Positions 44,163-52,456 of a DNA stretch of 64,000 nucleotides are shown here, one piece after another (the first letter of the stretch is position 1; each line of letters opens with the position of its first letter). The DNA comes from Brotaphodocola sp003480315 (GTDB lineage Bacteria; Bacillota; Clostridia; Lachnospirales; Lachnospiraceae): NCBI RefSeq assembly GCF_964246085.1, contig NZ_CAXTPD010000013.1. One strand, written 5' to 3'. The notes beneath the pieces are model-generated. The model was given only the letters and a program-made list of their open reading frames with translations, was not told the origin of the DNA and searched no databases. A program made the translations under genes and the position numbers.

Positions 44163-44813
44163 ATGGATAAAAGCAAACTGGTCATTACCATTGAGCGTCA
44201 GTACGGAAGCGGCGGACGTATCGTCGGAAAAAAGCTGGCGGAGGAGCTGGGTATTTCTTTTTATGATGATGAAATCTTAAGCATGACCGCAGAGAAAAGT
44301 GCGGTAGGAGAGAAGTATTTCCGTCTTGCTGATGAAAAGGCAGGAAATAACCTGCTGCGTAAGATCGTAGGCAATCTCCGTTTCCCTGCCGGCATTTTTG
44401 AGGAACCGAAAAAAGAAGGAGATGTCACCTCTCCGGATAACCTGTTTCGTTTCCAGGCTGAGGTTATCCGTGAACTTGCTTCCGCAGAGTCCTGCGTCAT
44501 CGTGGGCCGCTGTGCAGATTATATTCTGGAGACCTCCGGAAAGACGGATCTGGTCAAGATCTTTGTGTATGCAGACCTTTCCACCTGTGTACGCAGAACC
44601 CAGGAAACCGATGGCATCTCCGATACCAAGGAAGCACTTAACAAATTAAACAGGATCACCAAACAGCGTAAATCTTATCATAAGTATTTTACCGGAAAAG
44701 AATGGGAAGATGTCACAAACTATGATCTGCCGATCAATGCAAGTAAGCTAGAACTTGATCAGGTCGTTGAGCTGATCAAGGATTATATCCGCATGATCGG
44801 ATATGATATCTGA
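44163..44813 (+). CDS. Cytidylate kinase-like family protein
   Basis: A 216-residue P-loop protein: ITIERQYGSGGRIVGKKLAE (1-35), a lid-like variable region, then ESCVIVGRCADYILE and KRITKQRKSYHKYFTGKEW-type helices (here NRITKQRKSYHKYF). It belongs to the cytidylate-kinase-like (AAA_26) family, common as extra copies in Clostridia and distinct from the housekeeping cmk. The nucleotide substrate is unproven. It is a single-gene unit with its own promoter and terminator. Confidence 0.85.
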   Translation: MDKSKLVITIERQYGSGGRIVGKKLAEELGISFYDDEILSMTAEKSAVGEKYFRLADEKAGNNLLRKIVGNLRFPAGIFEEPKKEGDVTSPDNLFRFQAEVIRELASAESCVIVGRCADYILETSGKTDLVKIFVYADLSTCVRRTQETDGISDTKEALNKLNRITKQRKSYHKYFTGKEWEDVTNYDLPINASKLELDQVVELIKDYIRMIGYDI

Positions 44814-44831
44814 ATGGCACATTCTCGCGCA

Positions 44832-44862
44832 AAAAAGACCGTCACAAGGTGGCGGCCTTTTT
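44832..44862. terminator. Bidirectional terminator
   Basis: AAAAAG plus CCGTCAC pairs with GGTGGCGG plus CTTTTT, with one internal mismatch and a 3-base loop. It serves the kinase-like gene and the converging lipoprotein gene. Confidence 0.85.
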
Positions 44863-44902
44863 GCGTTGTGCGCCCAGAGGCGCACGCTTTCATGATAGAA
44901 AA

Positions 44903-45709
44903 TTACTTTTTGGTGATTTTTACAGCCTTGATCTCTTTGTCGTTGATAGAACCGTCATACTGGATCTGAAGGGTATCACCCTCAGCGTACTGGCTGAGAT
45001 CGATGCTGTCGGATACGAACGTGAAGAAGTCACCGGTCTGTGCTTCCAGAACGATGTGATCACCGTCTTCACCAAGCTGTGCAACCTTGCCGACAAATGC
45101 GTTGATCTGGGCTTCGTCAGTATCCTTTGCGTCATCCATAACGATCTTGATGGCTAACGGCTCATCATCCAGATCACCGAGATAGGTTACCTCTGCGGCT
45201 GCACCGGCCTGGATACCGTCCTTGCCAACAACATATGCGTTTCCGGTCAGAACTTTGTAGTCTTCTCCGTCAACCTCCAGGGTCATGGAATCGGAAGCAA
45301 CATCCTTGACGGTGCCGTCAGCAACCGGATCCATGCTCTGCTCCAACATGGAAGCAGTAACTTCCATTGCTATAGCCGGAATCGGATCTTCTGTAGTGTT
45401 TGCCGGGACGGTAAGGTCTACCCAGTCACCTTCGGAGAGAGGAAAATCTTTGGTAACCTCTGCTTTGGAGATATCATATTTTCTTTCCTGGTCATCATAA
45501 TCATCTTTTACGGTAAGAATATCACCGTCAATTGCGGTAATCACGCCGCTGGTGTAGTCCTCCTCAGCCTCAGCTTCGCTGGAAGTTTCAGCAGCTGTGG
45601 TAGTAGTTTCTGCCGGAGCTGCAGTGGTCTCTGCGGCTTTTTTGCTGGAGCAGGCTGCTGCACTGATGGAAACTGCTGCGATAGCAGTAATAAGTAATGC
45701 CTTTTTCAT
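44903..45709 (-). CDS. Secreted lipoprotein of unknown function
   Basis: A 268-residue protein: lipoprotein signal MKKALLITAIAAVSISAAAC, an Ala/Thr/Glu linker (24-50), then repeated small beta-rich units: GVITAIDGDILTVKDDYDDQ, GTVKDVASDSMTLEVDGEDY and GKVAQLGEDGDHIVLEAQTG. The repeats resemble OB- or DUF5666-like strands seen in surface proteins, but no family is assigned. It is anchored outside the cell and stands alone on the minus strand. Confidence 0.75.
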   Translation of the reverse strand: MKKALLITAIAAVSISAAACSSKKAAETTAAPAETTTTAAETSSEAEAEEDYTSGVITAIDGDILTVKDDYDDQERKYDISKAEVTKDFPLSEGDWVDLTVPANTTEDPIPAIAMEVTASMLEQSMDPVADGTVKDVASDSMTLEVDGEDYKVLTGNAYVVGKDGIQAGAAAEVTYLGDLDDEPLAIKIVMDDAKDTDEAQINAFVGKVAQLGEDGDHIVLEAQTGDFFTFVSDSIDLSQYAEGDTLQIQYDGSINDKEIKAVKITKK

Positions 45710-45983
45710 AATATATCACTCCTCTGATTTTTCTTTGCCGACTGGAAATAAGAAATCGACAATCATGAGTTTACTACAAAGGCATTCAAAAAACTATTGA
45801 TTTTTTATTAAGTTTTCTTCAAAATGGTGAACATTTGGTGAATTTCTTATTTTATGTTATGGCAGGTATCAAAAAAGAATATTTGACGGGATTTCTCGAT
45901 TGCAGTAAGATAAAAAATGTAAATTTTTCACACAAAACAAACAAAAAAGACGGGAAGGAAAATGCCGTTTTAAGGAGAAAAAT

Positions 45984-46895
45984 ATGGATTTTTCCGGATT
46001 ATTTGAAATGCAGGGTATGTTATTCACAATCATGATACTGGGTTATATATTCCGCAAGGTGGGAATGATCAGCGACAGCGGCAAGGCGCTGCTTACGGAT
46101 CTGGTACTGTATGTCACGCTTCCGGCCAGCATTCTGAAATCCTTTCAGATTGAATTCAGCCATCAGATCCTGGTCAGCTGTCTGTCTGTGATCGCAGTGG
46201 CCGTTGGAATCCAGATCGGTGCGTGGCTTCTTGGCATGATCCTCTACCCGGGCTTTCCGGATGAACGCAAAAAAGTGCTTCAGTATGCAACCATCTGCTC
46301 TAATGCGGGAATTCTTGGCAATCCCATTGCAGAAGGAATATTCGGAAGTATGGGACTTTTGTATGCATCGATTTATACAATTCCGCAGCGTACCTTTATG
46401 TGGTCCATCGGCATGACATATTTTACACAGGCACCGGACGCCAAGACACTGATCAGAAAAGTGTCTACGCATCCATGTATTTTGTCGGTAGTCGCCGGTT
46501 TTCTGATCATGGTGCTGCAGATCCCGCTGCCGGGCTTTATCAGTCTGACCATTAAAAACATTGCCGGCGGAAATACCTTCCTTGCCATGGCACTCGTCGG
46601 GACCATTCTGGCCGAGGTACCGCTTCGGACGCTCCCGGAAAGAGATACGATCTATTACAGCTTTATACGTCTCTTTTTTATTCCATTTCTGGTCTGGCTG
46701 GCGTGTCACTTTGCACAGGTTGACAATCTTGTTACCGGTGTCTCAGTTGTTTTATCAGGTATGCCTGCTGCCAGTGTCACCGCTGTTCTTGCGGCAAAAT
46801 ATGGTAAGGATGAGGTATTCGCGACGAAATGCGTGGTATTGTCCACTTTGCTTTCGATGATCACCGTACCGGTCTGGTGCATGTTCCTGGCATAG
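45984..46895 (+). CDS. AEC-family (auxin efflux carrier type) transporter
   Basis: A 303-residue membrane protein with about ten segments and the AEC features LGYIFRKVGMISDSGKALLT, YVTLPASILKSF, NAGILGNPIAEGIFG and SGMPAASVTAVLAAKYG. Bacterial members export or exchange organic acids such as malate. AAGGAG is 6 bases before the start. It converges on lexA through a strong shared terminator. Confidence 0.88.
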   Translation: MDFSGLFEMQGMLFTIMILGYIFRKVGMISDSGKALLTDLVLYVTLPASILKSFQIEFSHQILVSCLSVIAVAVGIQIGAWLLGMILYPGFPDERKKVLQYATICSNAGILGNPIAEGIFGSMGLLYASIYTIPQRTFMWSIGMTYFTQAPDAKTLIRKVSTHPCILSVVAGFLIMVLQIPLPGFISLTIKNIAGGNTFLAMALVGTILAEVPLRTLPERDTIYYSFIRLFFIPFLVWLACHFAQVDNLVTGVSVVLSGMPAASVTAVLAAKYGKDEVFATKCVVLSTLLSMITVPVWCMFLA

Positions 46896-46934
46896 AGATC
46901 AGGTATCACAAGGCAGAAAATAACAGCTTATATG

Positions 46935-46978
46935 CAGAAAGAGGGCTTCCCGTCGGATGATGGGAAGCCCTCTTTCTG
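46935..46978. terminator. Bidirectional terminator between the AEC gene and lexA
   Basis: A 17-bp perfect stem (46935-46951 with 46962-46978) and 10-base loop. The stem base is rich in A on the left and T on the right. Confidence 0.85.
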
Positions 46979-46996
46979 TAATCAGACACGGACCAT

Positions 46997-47614
46997 TCAG
47001 GCCATCATGCGGAACAGTCCGATGACCTTGCCAAGAATCTGCACGTGATCTACGATAATCGGCTCCATGGTGTCATTCTCCGGCTGAAGGCGGTAATGAC
47101 CGTTTTCCTTGTAAAAACGCTTAACCGTAGCAGAGTCGTCCACCAGCGCAACGACGATCTCTCCGTTTTCTGCGGTATTTGTCTGTTCCACGATGACCCG
47201 GTCACCGTGGAAGATACCGGCATTGATCATGCTTTCGCCTTTTACCTTCAGCATAAAGGTGTCAGTGTTCGGCAGGATCTCTGCCGGAATTGGGAAGTAG
47301 TCCTCAATATGTTCCTGAGCGAGGATTGGTTCTCCTGCGGCCACGGTGCCGATGATGGGTACCTGGACCATCTCACGGCGGTTCAGCGCAAATTCGTCGT
47401 CCAGGATCTCAATGGCACGCGGCTTGGTGGGATCCCTGCGGATGTAGCCGTTGGCTTCCAGAGATTCCAGATGAGAGTGGACTGATGATGTGGATTTTAA
47501 ATGAACAGCCTCGCAGATTTCGCGGACTGCCGGCGGATAGCCTTTCTTTAAGATGCATTCTTTGATATATGTTAAAATTTCCTGCTGTTTTGCGGTAATC
47601 TTACCCTGACCCAT
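46997..47614 (-). CDS. lexA: LexA, SOS repressor
   Basis: Start at 47614, 6 bases after GGAGG on the minus strand, gives 205 residues. The N-terminal winged helix has GYPPAVREICEAVHLKSTSS. The latent protease has the A93-G94 cleavage site in GTVAAGEP, nucleophile S128 in KGESMI and K165 in SATVKRF. It represses DNA-damage genes and cleaves itself with RecA. Three LexA-like boxes lie in the lexA/yneA-like spacer, giving autoregulation. A much longer upstream reading frame has no support. Confidence 0.96.
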   Translation of the reverse strand: MGQGKITAKQQEILTYIKECILKKGYPPAVREICEAVHLKSTSSVHSHLESLEANGYIRRDPTKPRAIEILDDEFALNRREMVQVPIIGTVAAGEPILAQEHIEDYFPIPAEILPNTDTFMLKVKGESMINAGIFHGDRVIVEQTNTAENGEIVVALVDDSATVKRFYKENGHYRLQPENDTMEPIIVDHVQILGKVIGLFRMMA

Positions 47615-47695
47615 ATTGTTTCCTCCATGCGGATGTATTCTGTTCTGTGGTGTATGTTTATCTACAAATATAGTAACACAGCTTTCTGTAAAAAG

Positions 47696-47709
47696 CAAAC
47701 CTTTGTTCG
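47696..47709. promoter_or_regulatory. LexA box 1
   Basis: CAAAC-CTTT-GTTCG, close to the Gram-positive CGAAC-N4-GTTCG consensus. It lies on the lexA side of the spacer, near its likely -35. Confidence 0.7.
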
Positions 47710-47728
47710 GTTTTTCTGCAAAAACATA

Positions 47729-47757
47729 TTGACAAACAAACGTTCGGATTCTATAAT
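47729..47757 (+). promoter_or_regulatory. SOS-controlled promoter of the yneA-like gene
   Basis: TTGACA (47729-47734), 17 bases, TATAAT (47752-47757), a fully consensus promoter. A LexA box fills the spacer. Confidence 0.85.
47733..47746. promoter_or_regulatory. LexA box 2, inside the promoter
   Basis: CAAAC-AAAC-GTTCG lies between the -35 and -10 of the yneA-like promoter, ideally placed to block RNA polymerase. Confidence 0.75.
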
Positions 47758-47767
47758 AGAAGCATAA

Positions 47768-47781
47768 CAAACGTACGTTCG
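47768..47781. promoter_or_regulatory. LexA box 3, just after the transcription start
   Basis: CAAAC-GTAC-GTTCG, 21 bases from the end of box 2 (two helical turns), so LexA dimers could bind on the same DNA face. Confidence 0.75.
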
Positions 47782-47806
47782 AAATATCCGAACAGGGGGA
47801 ATACTT

Positions 47807-48130
47807 ATGAGAACCAGAAGAACCATCAGACGCCATCTTCGTAATTTTACTGTCATTCTGCTTATGATCCTCGCATTTTGTTCCGGCTTTTTCGGCCACA
47901 CACTGCTGAACGCAAGAGCAGAGGAGAAGGCGCGTCCGGAATGGAACCGTTATTATACCAGTGTTCAGATCCGCCAGGGAGACAGTCTCTGGAACCTTGC
48001 AGACAAATACCGCCAGGGGAGTGGTTATTCCCGTCAGGAGTACATAGACGAGCTGAAGCGCATGAACGGATTGAAATCGGAACAGCTTCACTCAGGAGAA
48101 TATCTGACAGTCGTATATTTCGCGGAATAA
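47807..48130 (+). CDS. yneA: YneA-like SOS cell-division inhibitor with LysM domain
   Basis: A 107-residue protein with one membrane segment (15-33) and an extracellular LysM domain (about 48-106: VQIRQGDSLWNLADKYRQGS, IDELKRMNGLKSEQLHSGEY). Size, order and position opposite lexA match YneA, which delays septation during DNA damage. The LexA-boxed promoter supports this. Sequence identity to B. subtilis YneA cannot be measured here, so the symbol is by analogy. Confidence 0.82.
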   Translation: MRTRRTIRRHLRNFTVILLMILAFCSGFFGHTLLNARAEEKARPEWNRYYTSVQIRQGDSLWNLADKYRQGSGYSRQEYIDELKRMNGLKSEQLHSGEYLTVVYFAE

Positions 48131-48212
48131 TTTGCAGATTGCATATCGCAGCGGCATTGGTTATAATAAGATTTGTTTTATTATTTATCCTGTACTGAGC
48201 GAGGAAGAATCA

Positions 48213-49061
48213 ATGCCACATGCAAATATTATATATGTAACCAATCTGCAGCTGCCGGAACTGGAGTTGTATTCCAGATTTTCAGAAAACCAGTTGCTGC
48301 ATTATTTTGAACCGGGACCAGGCGTCTTTATAGCCGAAAGCCCTATCGTAGCCGGTCGGGCTCTGGATGCCGGTTATGAGCCGATCTCTATTCTGGTAGA
48401 AGAAAGTGAATTGTATGGCGCTTCCGCAGAACTGATCAGCCGCTGTCAAGGTATTCCTGTTTATACGGCACCGGGGGAGGTGCTCACGCAGCTGACAGGC
48501 TTTGCTCTGACTCGTGGTCTGCTCTGTGCCATGCGCCGCAGGCCGCTTCCTTCTGTGGCAGAGATTTGTGCAGGAGCAAGCCGTATTGCCATTCTGGAGA
48601 ATGTTGTCAATCCCACAAACATCGGAGCTATATTCCGTTCTGCTGCGGCTCTGAATATGGATGCCGTGCTTCTCACTTCCGGCTGCAGTGATCCTTTATA
48701 CCGCAGAGCTATTCGTGTCAGTATGGGCACTGTATTCCAAATTCCATGGACCATCTTTGACCGTGAACACGCATGGCCGCAGCCTGCTATGTCGGAATTA
48801 CAGAAATTTGGTTTTAAAACTGCTGCAATGGCTCTGACGGACAAGTCAGTTTGTATTGATGATCCATCTGTTCTTGCGGAAGAAAAACTTGCCATTGTGC
48901 TTGGAACAGAGGGAGACGGGCTTGCCCAAAAAACCATTGCCGATTGCGATTACACCATCCGTATTCCTATGTCTCATGGAGTGGATTCCCTGAATGTGGC
49001 AGCTGCCAGCGCCGTTGCATTCTGGCAGCTCGGAATGAAAACAGTGAGAGATGGAAAGTAG
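48213..49061 (+). CDS. SpoU/TrmH-family RNA 2'-O-methyltransferase
   Basis: ATG 48213, 6 bases after GAGGAAG, gives 282 residues. An N-terminal substrate-binding part (1-120) leads to the SPOUT knot: LENVVNPTNIGAIFRSAAAL, GTVFQIPW, LAIVLGTEGDGLAQ and IPMSHGVDSLNVAAASAVAF. The motifs 1-3 are intact, so it is probably an active rRNA or tRNA ribose methylase; the exact target is unknown. Confidence 0.92.
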   Translation: MPHANIIYVTNLQLPELELYSRFSENQLLHYFEPGPGVFIAESPIVAGRALDAGYEPISILVEESELYGASAELISRCQGIPVYTAPGEVLTQLTGFALTRGLLCAMRRRPLPSVAEICAGASRIAILENVVNPTNIGAIFRSAAALNMDAVLLTSGCSDPLYRRAIRVSMGTVFQIPWTIFDREHAWPQPAMSELQKFGFKTAAMALTDKSVCIDDPSVLAEEKLAIVLGTEGDGLAQKTIADCDYTIRIPMSHGVDSLNVAAASAVAFWQLGMKTVRDGK

Positions 49062-49133
49062 TCATAATGCTGTTTACATTCACAGGAATCCAAAAGCTGC
49101 GCAAGCAGTCTGCTGCTGTCTAAAAGTCAGTTG
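49062..49133 (+). other. Gene-free start of the 606-base thiamine leader region
   Basis: Spacer between the methyltransferase and the riboswitch promoter. It includes an imperfect GCAGTCTGCTGCTGTC stretch but no clear terminator or gene. The rest of the region to 49667 holds the promoter, riboswitch, terminator and downstream hairpins listed separately. Confidence 0.4.
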
Positions 49134-49162
49134 TTGACAAAAAATAAGGTCTGTGCTATGCT
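49134..49162 (+). promoter_or_regulatory. Promoter of the thiamine operon
   Basis: TTGACA (49134-49139), 17 bases, TATGCT (49157-49162); the transcript would start about 20 bases before the riboswitch. Confidence 0.75.
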
Positions 49163-49186
49163 TACCTACGATATAAGGACAATAAA

Positions 49187-49275
49187 AGCGCGGGAGTCTG
49201 TGTGACAGGCTGAGAGGAAGATAAATCTTCGACCGTACCTGATTTGGGTCATGCCAACGGAGGGAAGCAACAAGA
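49187..49275 (+). ncRNA. TPP riboswitch (THI element)
   Basis: The conserved parts are visible: GCGGGAGT... start, GGCTGAGAGGAAG (49208-49220), then ACCTGATTTGGGTCATGCCA and ACGGAGGGAAGC. These are the J3-2, P3 and helix 4/5 consensus blocks. It senses thiamine pyrophosphate and should trigger the terminator that follows, lowering thiW-thiM-thiE expression when TPP is plentiful. Confidence 0.95.
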
Positions 49276-49281
49276 ATACAG

Positions 49282-49320
49282 GTGCATCTTCTGGCATTGG
49301 CTGGAGGGTGTACTTTTTTT
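49282..49320 (+). terminator. Riboswitch-controlled terminator
   Basis: A 14-bp stem (49282-49295 with 49300-49313, several G-U pairs), loop ATTG, then seven Ts. It directly follows the TPP riboswitch, as in transcription-control THI elements. Confidence 0.9.
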
Positions 49321-49384
49321 GTATGATCGGAAATTGCGTCCTATCATACAAAAACGCTCTGCGAGGATGTGCCAGGGCACATTC
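49316..49384 (+). other. Two further hairpins after the riboswitch terminator
   Basis: The T-run and GTATGAT (49316-49327) are perfectly inverted at ATCATAC plus AAAAA (49343-49354), a 12-bp repeat. Next, GGATGTGC (49365-49372) pairs with GCACATTC (49377-49384) around CAGG and is followed by TTTTTC, which looks like a second terminator. The remaining leader to 49667 has no recognised element. Confidence 0.55.
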
Positions 49385-49667
49385 TTTTTCAATACACTTT
49401 TTTAAATGACAAAAATATAGAAAGAATACAAAATCCAACTGCACAGTGGAAGTTGTCTGTACATCTGTTCCATGCTGGCAAAGAAGACCGGAGGGGGAGC
49501 GCCCTGCGGCCGGGCAGAAGGAGTTTACATAGCGATGGGAATCCGTGTTTTCGGAGTGAGAGGAAGTAATGGAACTTCGACCGAAAAAGGGATAACTGTC
49601 GCTTTTTTCTGGAAATTCATTTCGAAGTTTTGGCGGCAGGAATCCGGAAAAACAGGAGGAATGAAGA

Positions 49668-50258
49668 ATGGAAAAACAAAGAATGAAAACGTTTCGCATG
49701 GTGTTTCTGGCAATGATGGTAGCAATTGGTGTCGTAATCTCTCCCATTTTACGAATTGAAGGAATGTGTCCTACCGCACATCTGATCAATATTACCTGTT
49801 CTGTATTTATGGGACCATGGTATTCTCTGCTGTGTGCCTGCATGATCGGCGTCATCCGCATGATGTTTATGGGAATCCCGCCGTTAGCGCTGACCGGTGC
49901 CGTATTTGGCGCCTTTATTTCCGGTGTATTTTACCGGGCATCCAAAGGAAAAATCATCTGCGCTGTACTTGGTGAGATCTTTGGAACAGGCATCATCGGT
50001 TCCCTGGTATCTTATCCGGTCATGGCCTTTTTGATGGGAAGAGAAGGACTGAACGCATTTTATTATACGCCGATGTTTATTTCCGCTACGATCATGGGCG
50101 GAATTGCCGCATACATCTTTCTGAAGGCGTTAAGCCAGACAGGAATGCTTGCGAAATTTCAGGAAAGTCTGGGAGCAAAAGTTTATGACAGAAATACAAG
50201 AAAAAGCGAACACAATACCGCAGGAGCTGAGTATAGCGGAAATTCGAAAGTATACTAA
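49668..50258 (+). CDS. thiW: ThiW, thiazole uptake S-component
   Basis: A 196-residue membrane protein with five to six segments: LAMMVAIGVVISPILRIEGM, CPTAHLINITCSVFMGPWYS, ALTGAVFGAFISGVFYRASK, VLGEIFGTGIIGSLVSYPVM. This is the ThiW family, the substrate-binding component of an energy-coupling-factor transporter for hydroxyethylthiazole. It follows the TPP riboswitch and overlaps thiM by 74 bases. ATP-binding ECF parts are not in the window. Confidence 0.92.
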   Translation: MEKQRMKTFRMVFLAMMVAIGVVISPILRIEGMCPTAHLINITCSVFMGPWYSLLCACMIGVIRMMFMGIPPLALTGAVFGAFISGVFYRASKGKIICAVLGEIFGTGIIGSLVSYPVMAFLMGREGLNAFYYTPMFISATIMGGIAAYIFLKALSQTGMLAKFQESLGAKVYDRNTRKSEHNTAGAEYSGNSKVY

Positions 50259-51054
50259 AGAAGCAGCGCCTCTGATCCACTGCATCACAAATCCAATCTC
50301 AATTCATGACTGCGCCAATATCATTCTGGCTGCCGGTGCCCGCCCGATCATGGCGGAGCATCCGGCAGAAGTTGCTGAAATTACAGCAGTTGCCTCTGCC
50401 CTGATGCTAAATCTTGGCAATATCACGGATGCCCGCATTGAGTCAATTCAGCGTGCATTGAAAGAAGCAAACCGGCGAAAAATCCCGGTGCTGCTGGATC
50501 TTGTCGGTGTCACCTGCAGCAGTCTGCGGCGCGAGTTTGCCAGAAAACTGCTGGCGGATGGAAGGTTTGCCGTGATCAAGGGAAATATTTCTGAAATCCT
50601 GGCTGCTGCAGATCTCCCTTTTCACGGAACCGGAATCGATGCCGGTTCCCAGGATGCGATATCACAGGCGAATGAGGCAAGATACTGCACTACCGCCAAA
50701 AAGCTTGCAGAGCATTTGGGGTGTACGGTCATGGCTACCGGAAAACTGGATCTGATCGCGGACCGGCATCAGGCATTCCTGATCGCCAACGGGCATACTG
50801 CATTATCCGGCATTACGGGAACCGGCTGTATGGTTGGTGCACTGACTGCGGCATACCTTCCCGCAAGTGTGGCACTGGCTTTCACCGGTATACCTGCTGC
50901 ATTGCTGGCAGCCATTACCATGGGAATTTCAGGAGAACATGCCGCATCCGGCTCCAGAGGTCCTGGAAGCTTTCAGGCAGCTCTTCTGGATGAAATTTTC
51001 TGCATGACCGACAGTCAGCTGCAGAATCAGGCACAGATACACCGTATCGGCTAA
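50185..51054 (+). CDS. thiM: ThiM, hydroxyethylthiazole kinase
   Basis: ATG 50185 with GGGAGC 8 bases upstream gives 289 residues. Motifs: PLIHCITNPISIHDCANIIL, ALMLNLGNITDARI, VIKGNISEI, and the catalytic GITGTGCMVGALTAAYL. It phosphorylates salvaged thiazole for ThiE. The long overlap with thiW suggests coupling of uptake and trapping. Confidence 0.94.
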   Translation: MTEIQEKANTIPQELSIAEIRKYTKEAAPLIHCITNPISIHDCANIILAAGARPIMAEHPAEVAEITAVASALMLNLGNITDARIESIQRALKEANRRKIPVLLDLVGVTCSSLRREFARKLLADGRFAVIKGNISEILAAADLPFHGTGIDAGSQDAISQANEARYCTTAKKLAEHLGCTVMATGKLDLIADRHQAFLIANGHTALSGITGTGCMVGALTAAYLPASVALAFTGIPAALLAAITMGISGEHAASGSRGPGSFQAALLDEIFCMTDSQLQNQAQIHRIG

Positions 51055-51088
51055 CATAGATGCCATTAATAGAAAAGAGGAACTTAAG

Positions 51089-51718
51089 ATGAAAAACAAC
51101 CTGGATTTAAGCTTATATCTTGTAACTGACAGTACTTACCATACCGAAGAATCTCTTCTTTATACCGTAGAGGAAGCGTGCAAGGGTGGTGTTACCATGG
51201 TGCAGCTTCGCGAGAAGAATACCGGCGGGCGGGATTATCTGGAAAAAGCCTGCAGGCTTCGTGCGATTACGGACCGTTATCATATTCCGCTGATCATCGA
51301 TGACCGTGTGGATGTTGCCATGGCCTGCGGTGCTGCCGGTGTTCATGTTGGTGCATCAGACCTTCCGGTAGCAGAGGTTCGCCGTCTTCTCGGACCGGAT
51401 AAAATTGTGGGAGCAACCGCGAAAACCGTTGAAGCTGCGCAGAAGGCTTACCAGGATGGTGCAGATTACCTTGGAGTCGGAGCGATTTACCCGACCACAA
51501 CCAAGGTGACCACCGTGCTTACAGAGGTTTCTACGCTGGCTGCCATCTGCAAGGCCGTTCCGATCCCGGCGGTTGCCATCGGAGGACTGAACCGGAAAAA
51601 TATGGATATTTTAAAGGGGAGCGGAGCGGACGGTATTGCAGTGGTATCTGCTATCATGAAGGCAGATGACCCGAAAAAAGCAGCCGAAGAGCTGCTTGCT
51701 GCAGTGAAGGAGCTTTGA
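51089..51718 (+). CDS. thiE: ThiE, thiamine phosphate synthase
   Basis: A 209-residue TIM-barrel enzyme: LYLVTDST, GGVTMVQLREKNTGGRDYLE, IDDRVDVAMACGAAGVHVGA, IVGATAKTVEAAQKAYQDGA, GVGAIYPTTTK, AIGGLNRKNM. It joins thiazole phosphate and hydroxymethylpyrimidine pyrophosphate. It ends next to the converging ABC permease gene with no space between stops and no terminator. Confidence 0.95.
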   Translation: MKNNLDLSLYLVTDSTYHTEESLLYTVEEACKGGVTMVQLREKNTGGRDYLEKACRLRAITDRYHIPLIIDDRVDVAMACGAAGVHVGASDLPVAEVRRLLGPDKIVGATAKTVEAAQKAYQDGADYLGVGAIYPTTTKVTTVLTEVSTLAAICKAVPIPAVAIGGLNRKNMDILKGSGADGIAVVSAIMKADDPKKAAEELLAAVKEL

Positions 51719-52456
51719 TCACAGGTTTTTCTTTTTGTATAGAAACCAGGATGCGGCAGCAGAAAAGCAGGCCAGATATAATACCAGAATCCAGATTCCT
51801 GTGAGGGAGAATGCTTCCTGATTGGCAATCTGACGCAGGGCAGCGCTGGTTTGTGACAGAGGCAGCCAGCTGATCAGCTGTCGGATCCCGTCAGGCATAT
51901 TCTGGGCGGAGAAAAAGGTGTTGCACAGATACGCCATCGGCATGATAACATAGTTTGAAAACCGCGGCACATCTGCATGGTTTTTTGCGTAAAAGGAAAC
52001 TACCACACCAATGGTGGAGAACACCGCTCCGTTCAGAAACATAAACAGAAATGACCAGCCGTTAAAGCAGAGGCCGGTCCGCAGAGGAAGGACCAGAAGT
52101 ATGATCATACTTCCCGCATAGACACCGCGCAGACTTCCGCCAATAATCTGACCTGCAATAAACTGCCAGAGAGGAGTCGGTGAGATCATGACCTGGTCAA
52201 ATGCCTTTTCATACAGGCGCTGTACATTCAGTGTCTGGGCAATGGCATTGAAGCTTCCGTTCATGGTAGTAAGAGCCACTACACCTGGAATCAGAAAGTT
52301 CAGATAGGGTTGGCCGTGTGATACGGTCTGGACACCAAAGCCAAATACCAGAATATACAGGAGTGGAGCAATCATGGCTGCGGATGTGATCTTAAAAAAA
52401 TTGTGGCGGAATTCCACCCATTTTTCCCATAATACAGTAAGAATTCCCATGGTCAT
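51719..52456 (-). CDS. ABC-2 type transporter permease
   Basis: A 245-residue membrane protein with six segments and ABC-2 features: FGFGVQTVSHGQPYLNFLIP, GVVALTTMNGSFNAIAQTLN, YEKAFDQVMISPTPLWQFIA and YVIMPMAYLCNTFFSAQNMP. It is an exporter-type permease of the NodJ/DrrB class and overlaps its ATPase gene by 4 bases. Cargo unknown; location behind cbiL hints at a link to cobalamin or tetrapyrrole metabolism or metal export. Confidence 0.88.
   Translation of the reverse strand: MTMGILTVLWEKWVEFRHNFFKITSAAMIAPLLYILVFGFGVQTVSHGQPYLNFLIPGVVALTTMNGSFNAIAQTLNVQRLYEKAFDQVMISPTPLWQFIAGQIIGGSLRGVYAGSMIILLVLPLRTGLCFNGWSFLFMFLNGAVFSTIGVVVSFYAKNHADVPRFSNYVIMPMAYLCNTFFSAQNMPDGIRQLISWLPLSQTSAALRQIANQEAFSLTGIWILVLYLACFSAAASWFLYKKKNL

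Noticed and set aside
46997..48091. LexA reading frame extended to 364 residues
   Set aside because: The extra part crosses the yneA-like gene and its promoter on the other strand; the start at 47614 has a ribosome site and family length.
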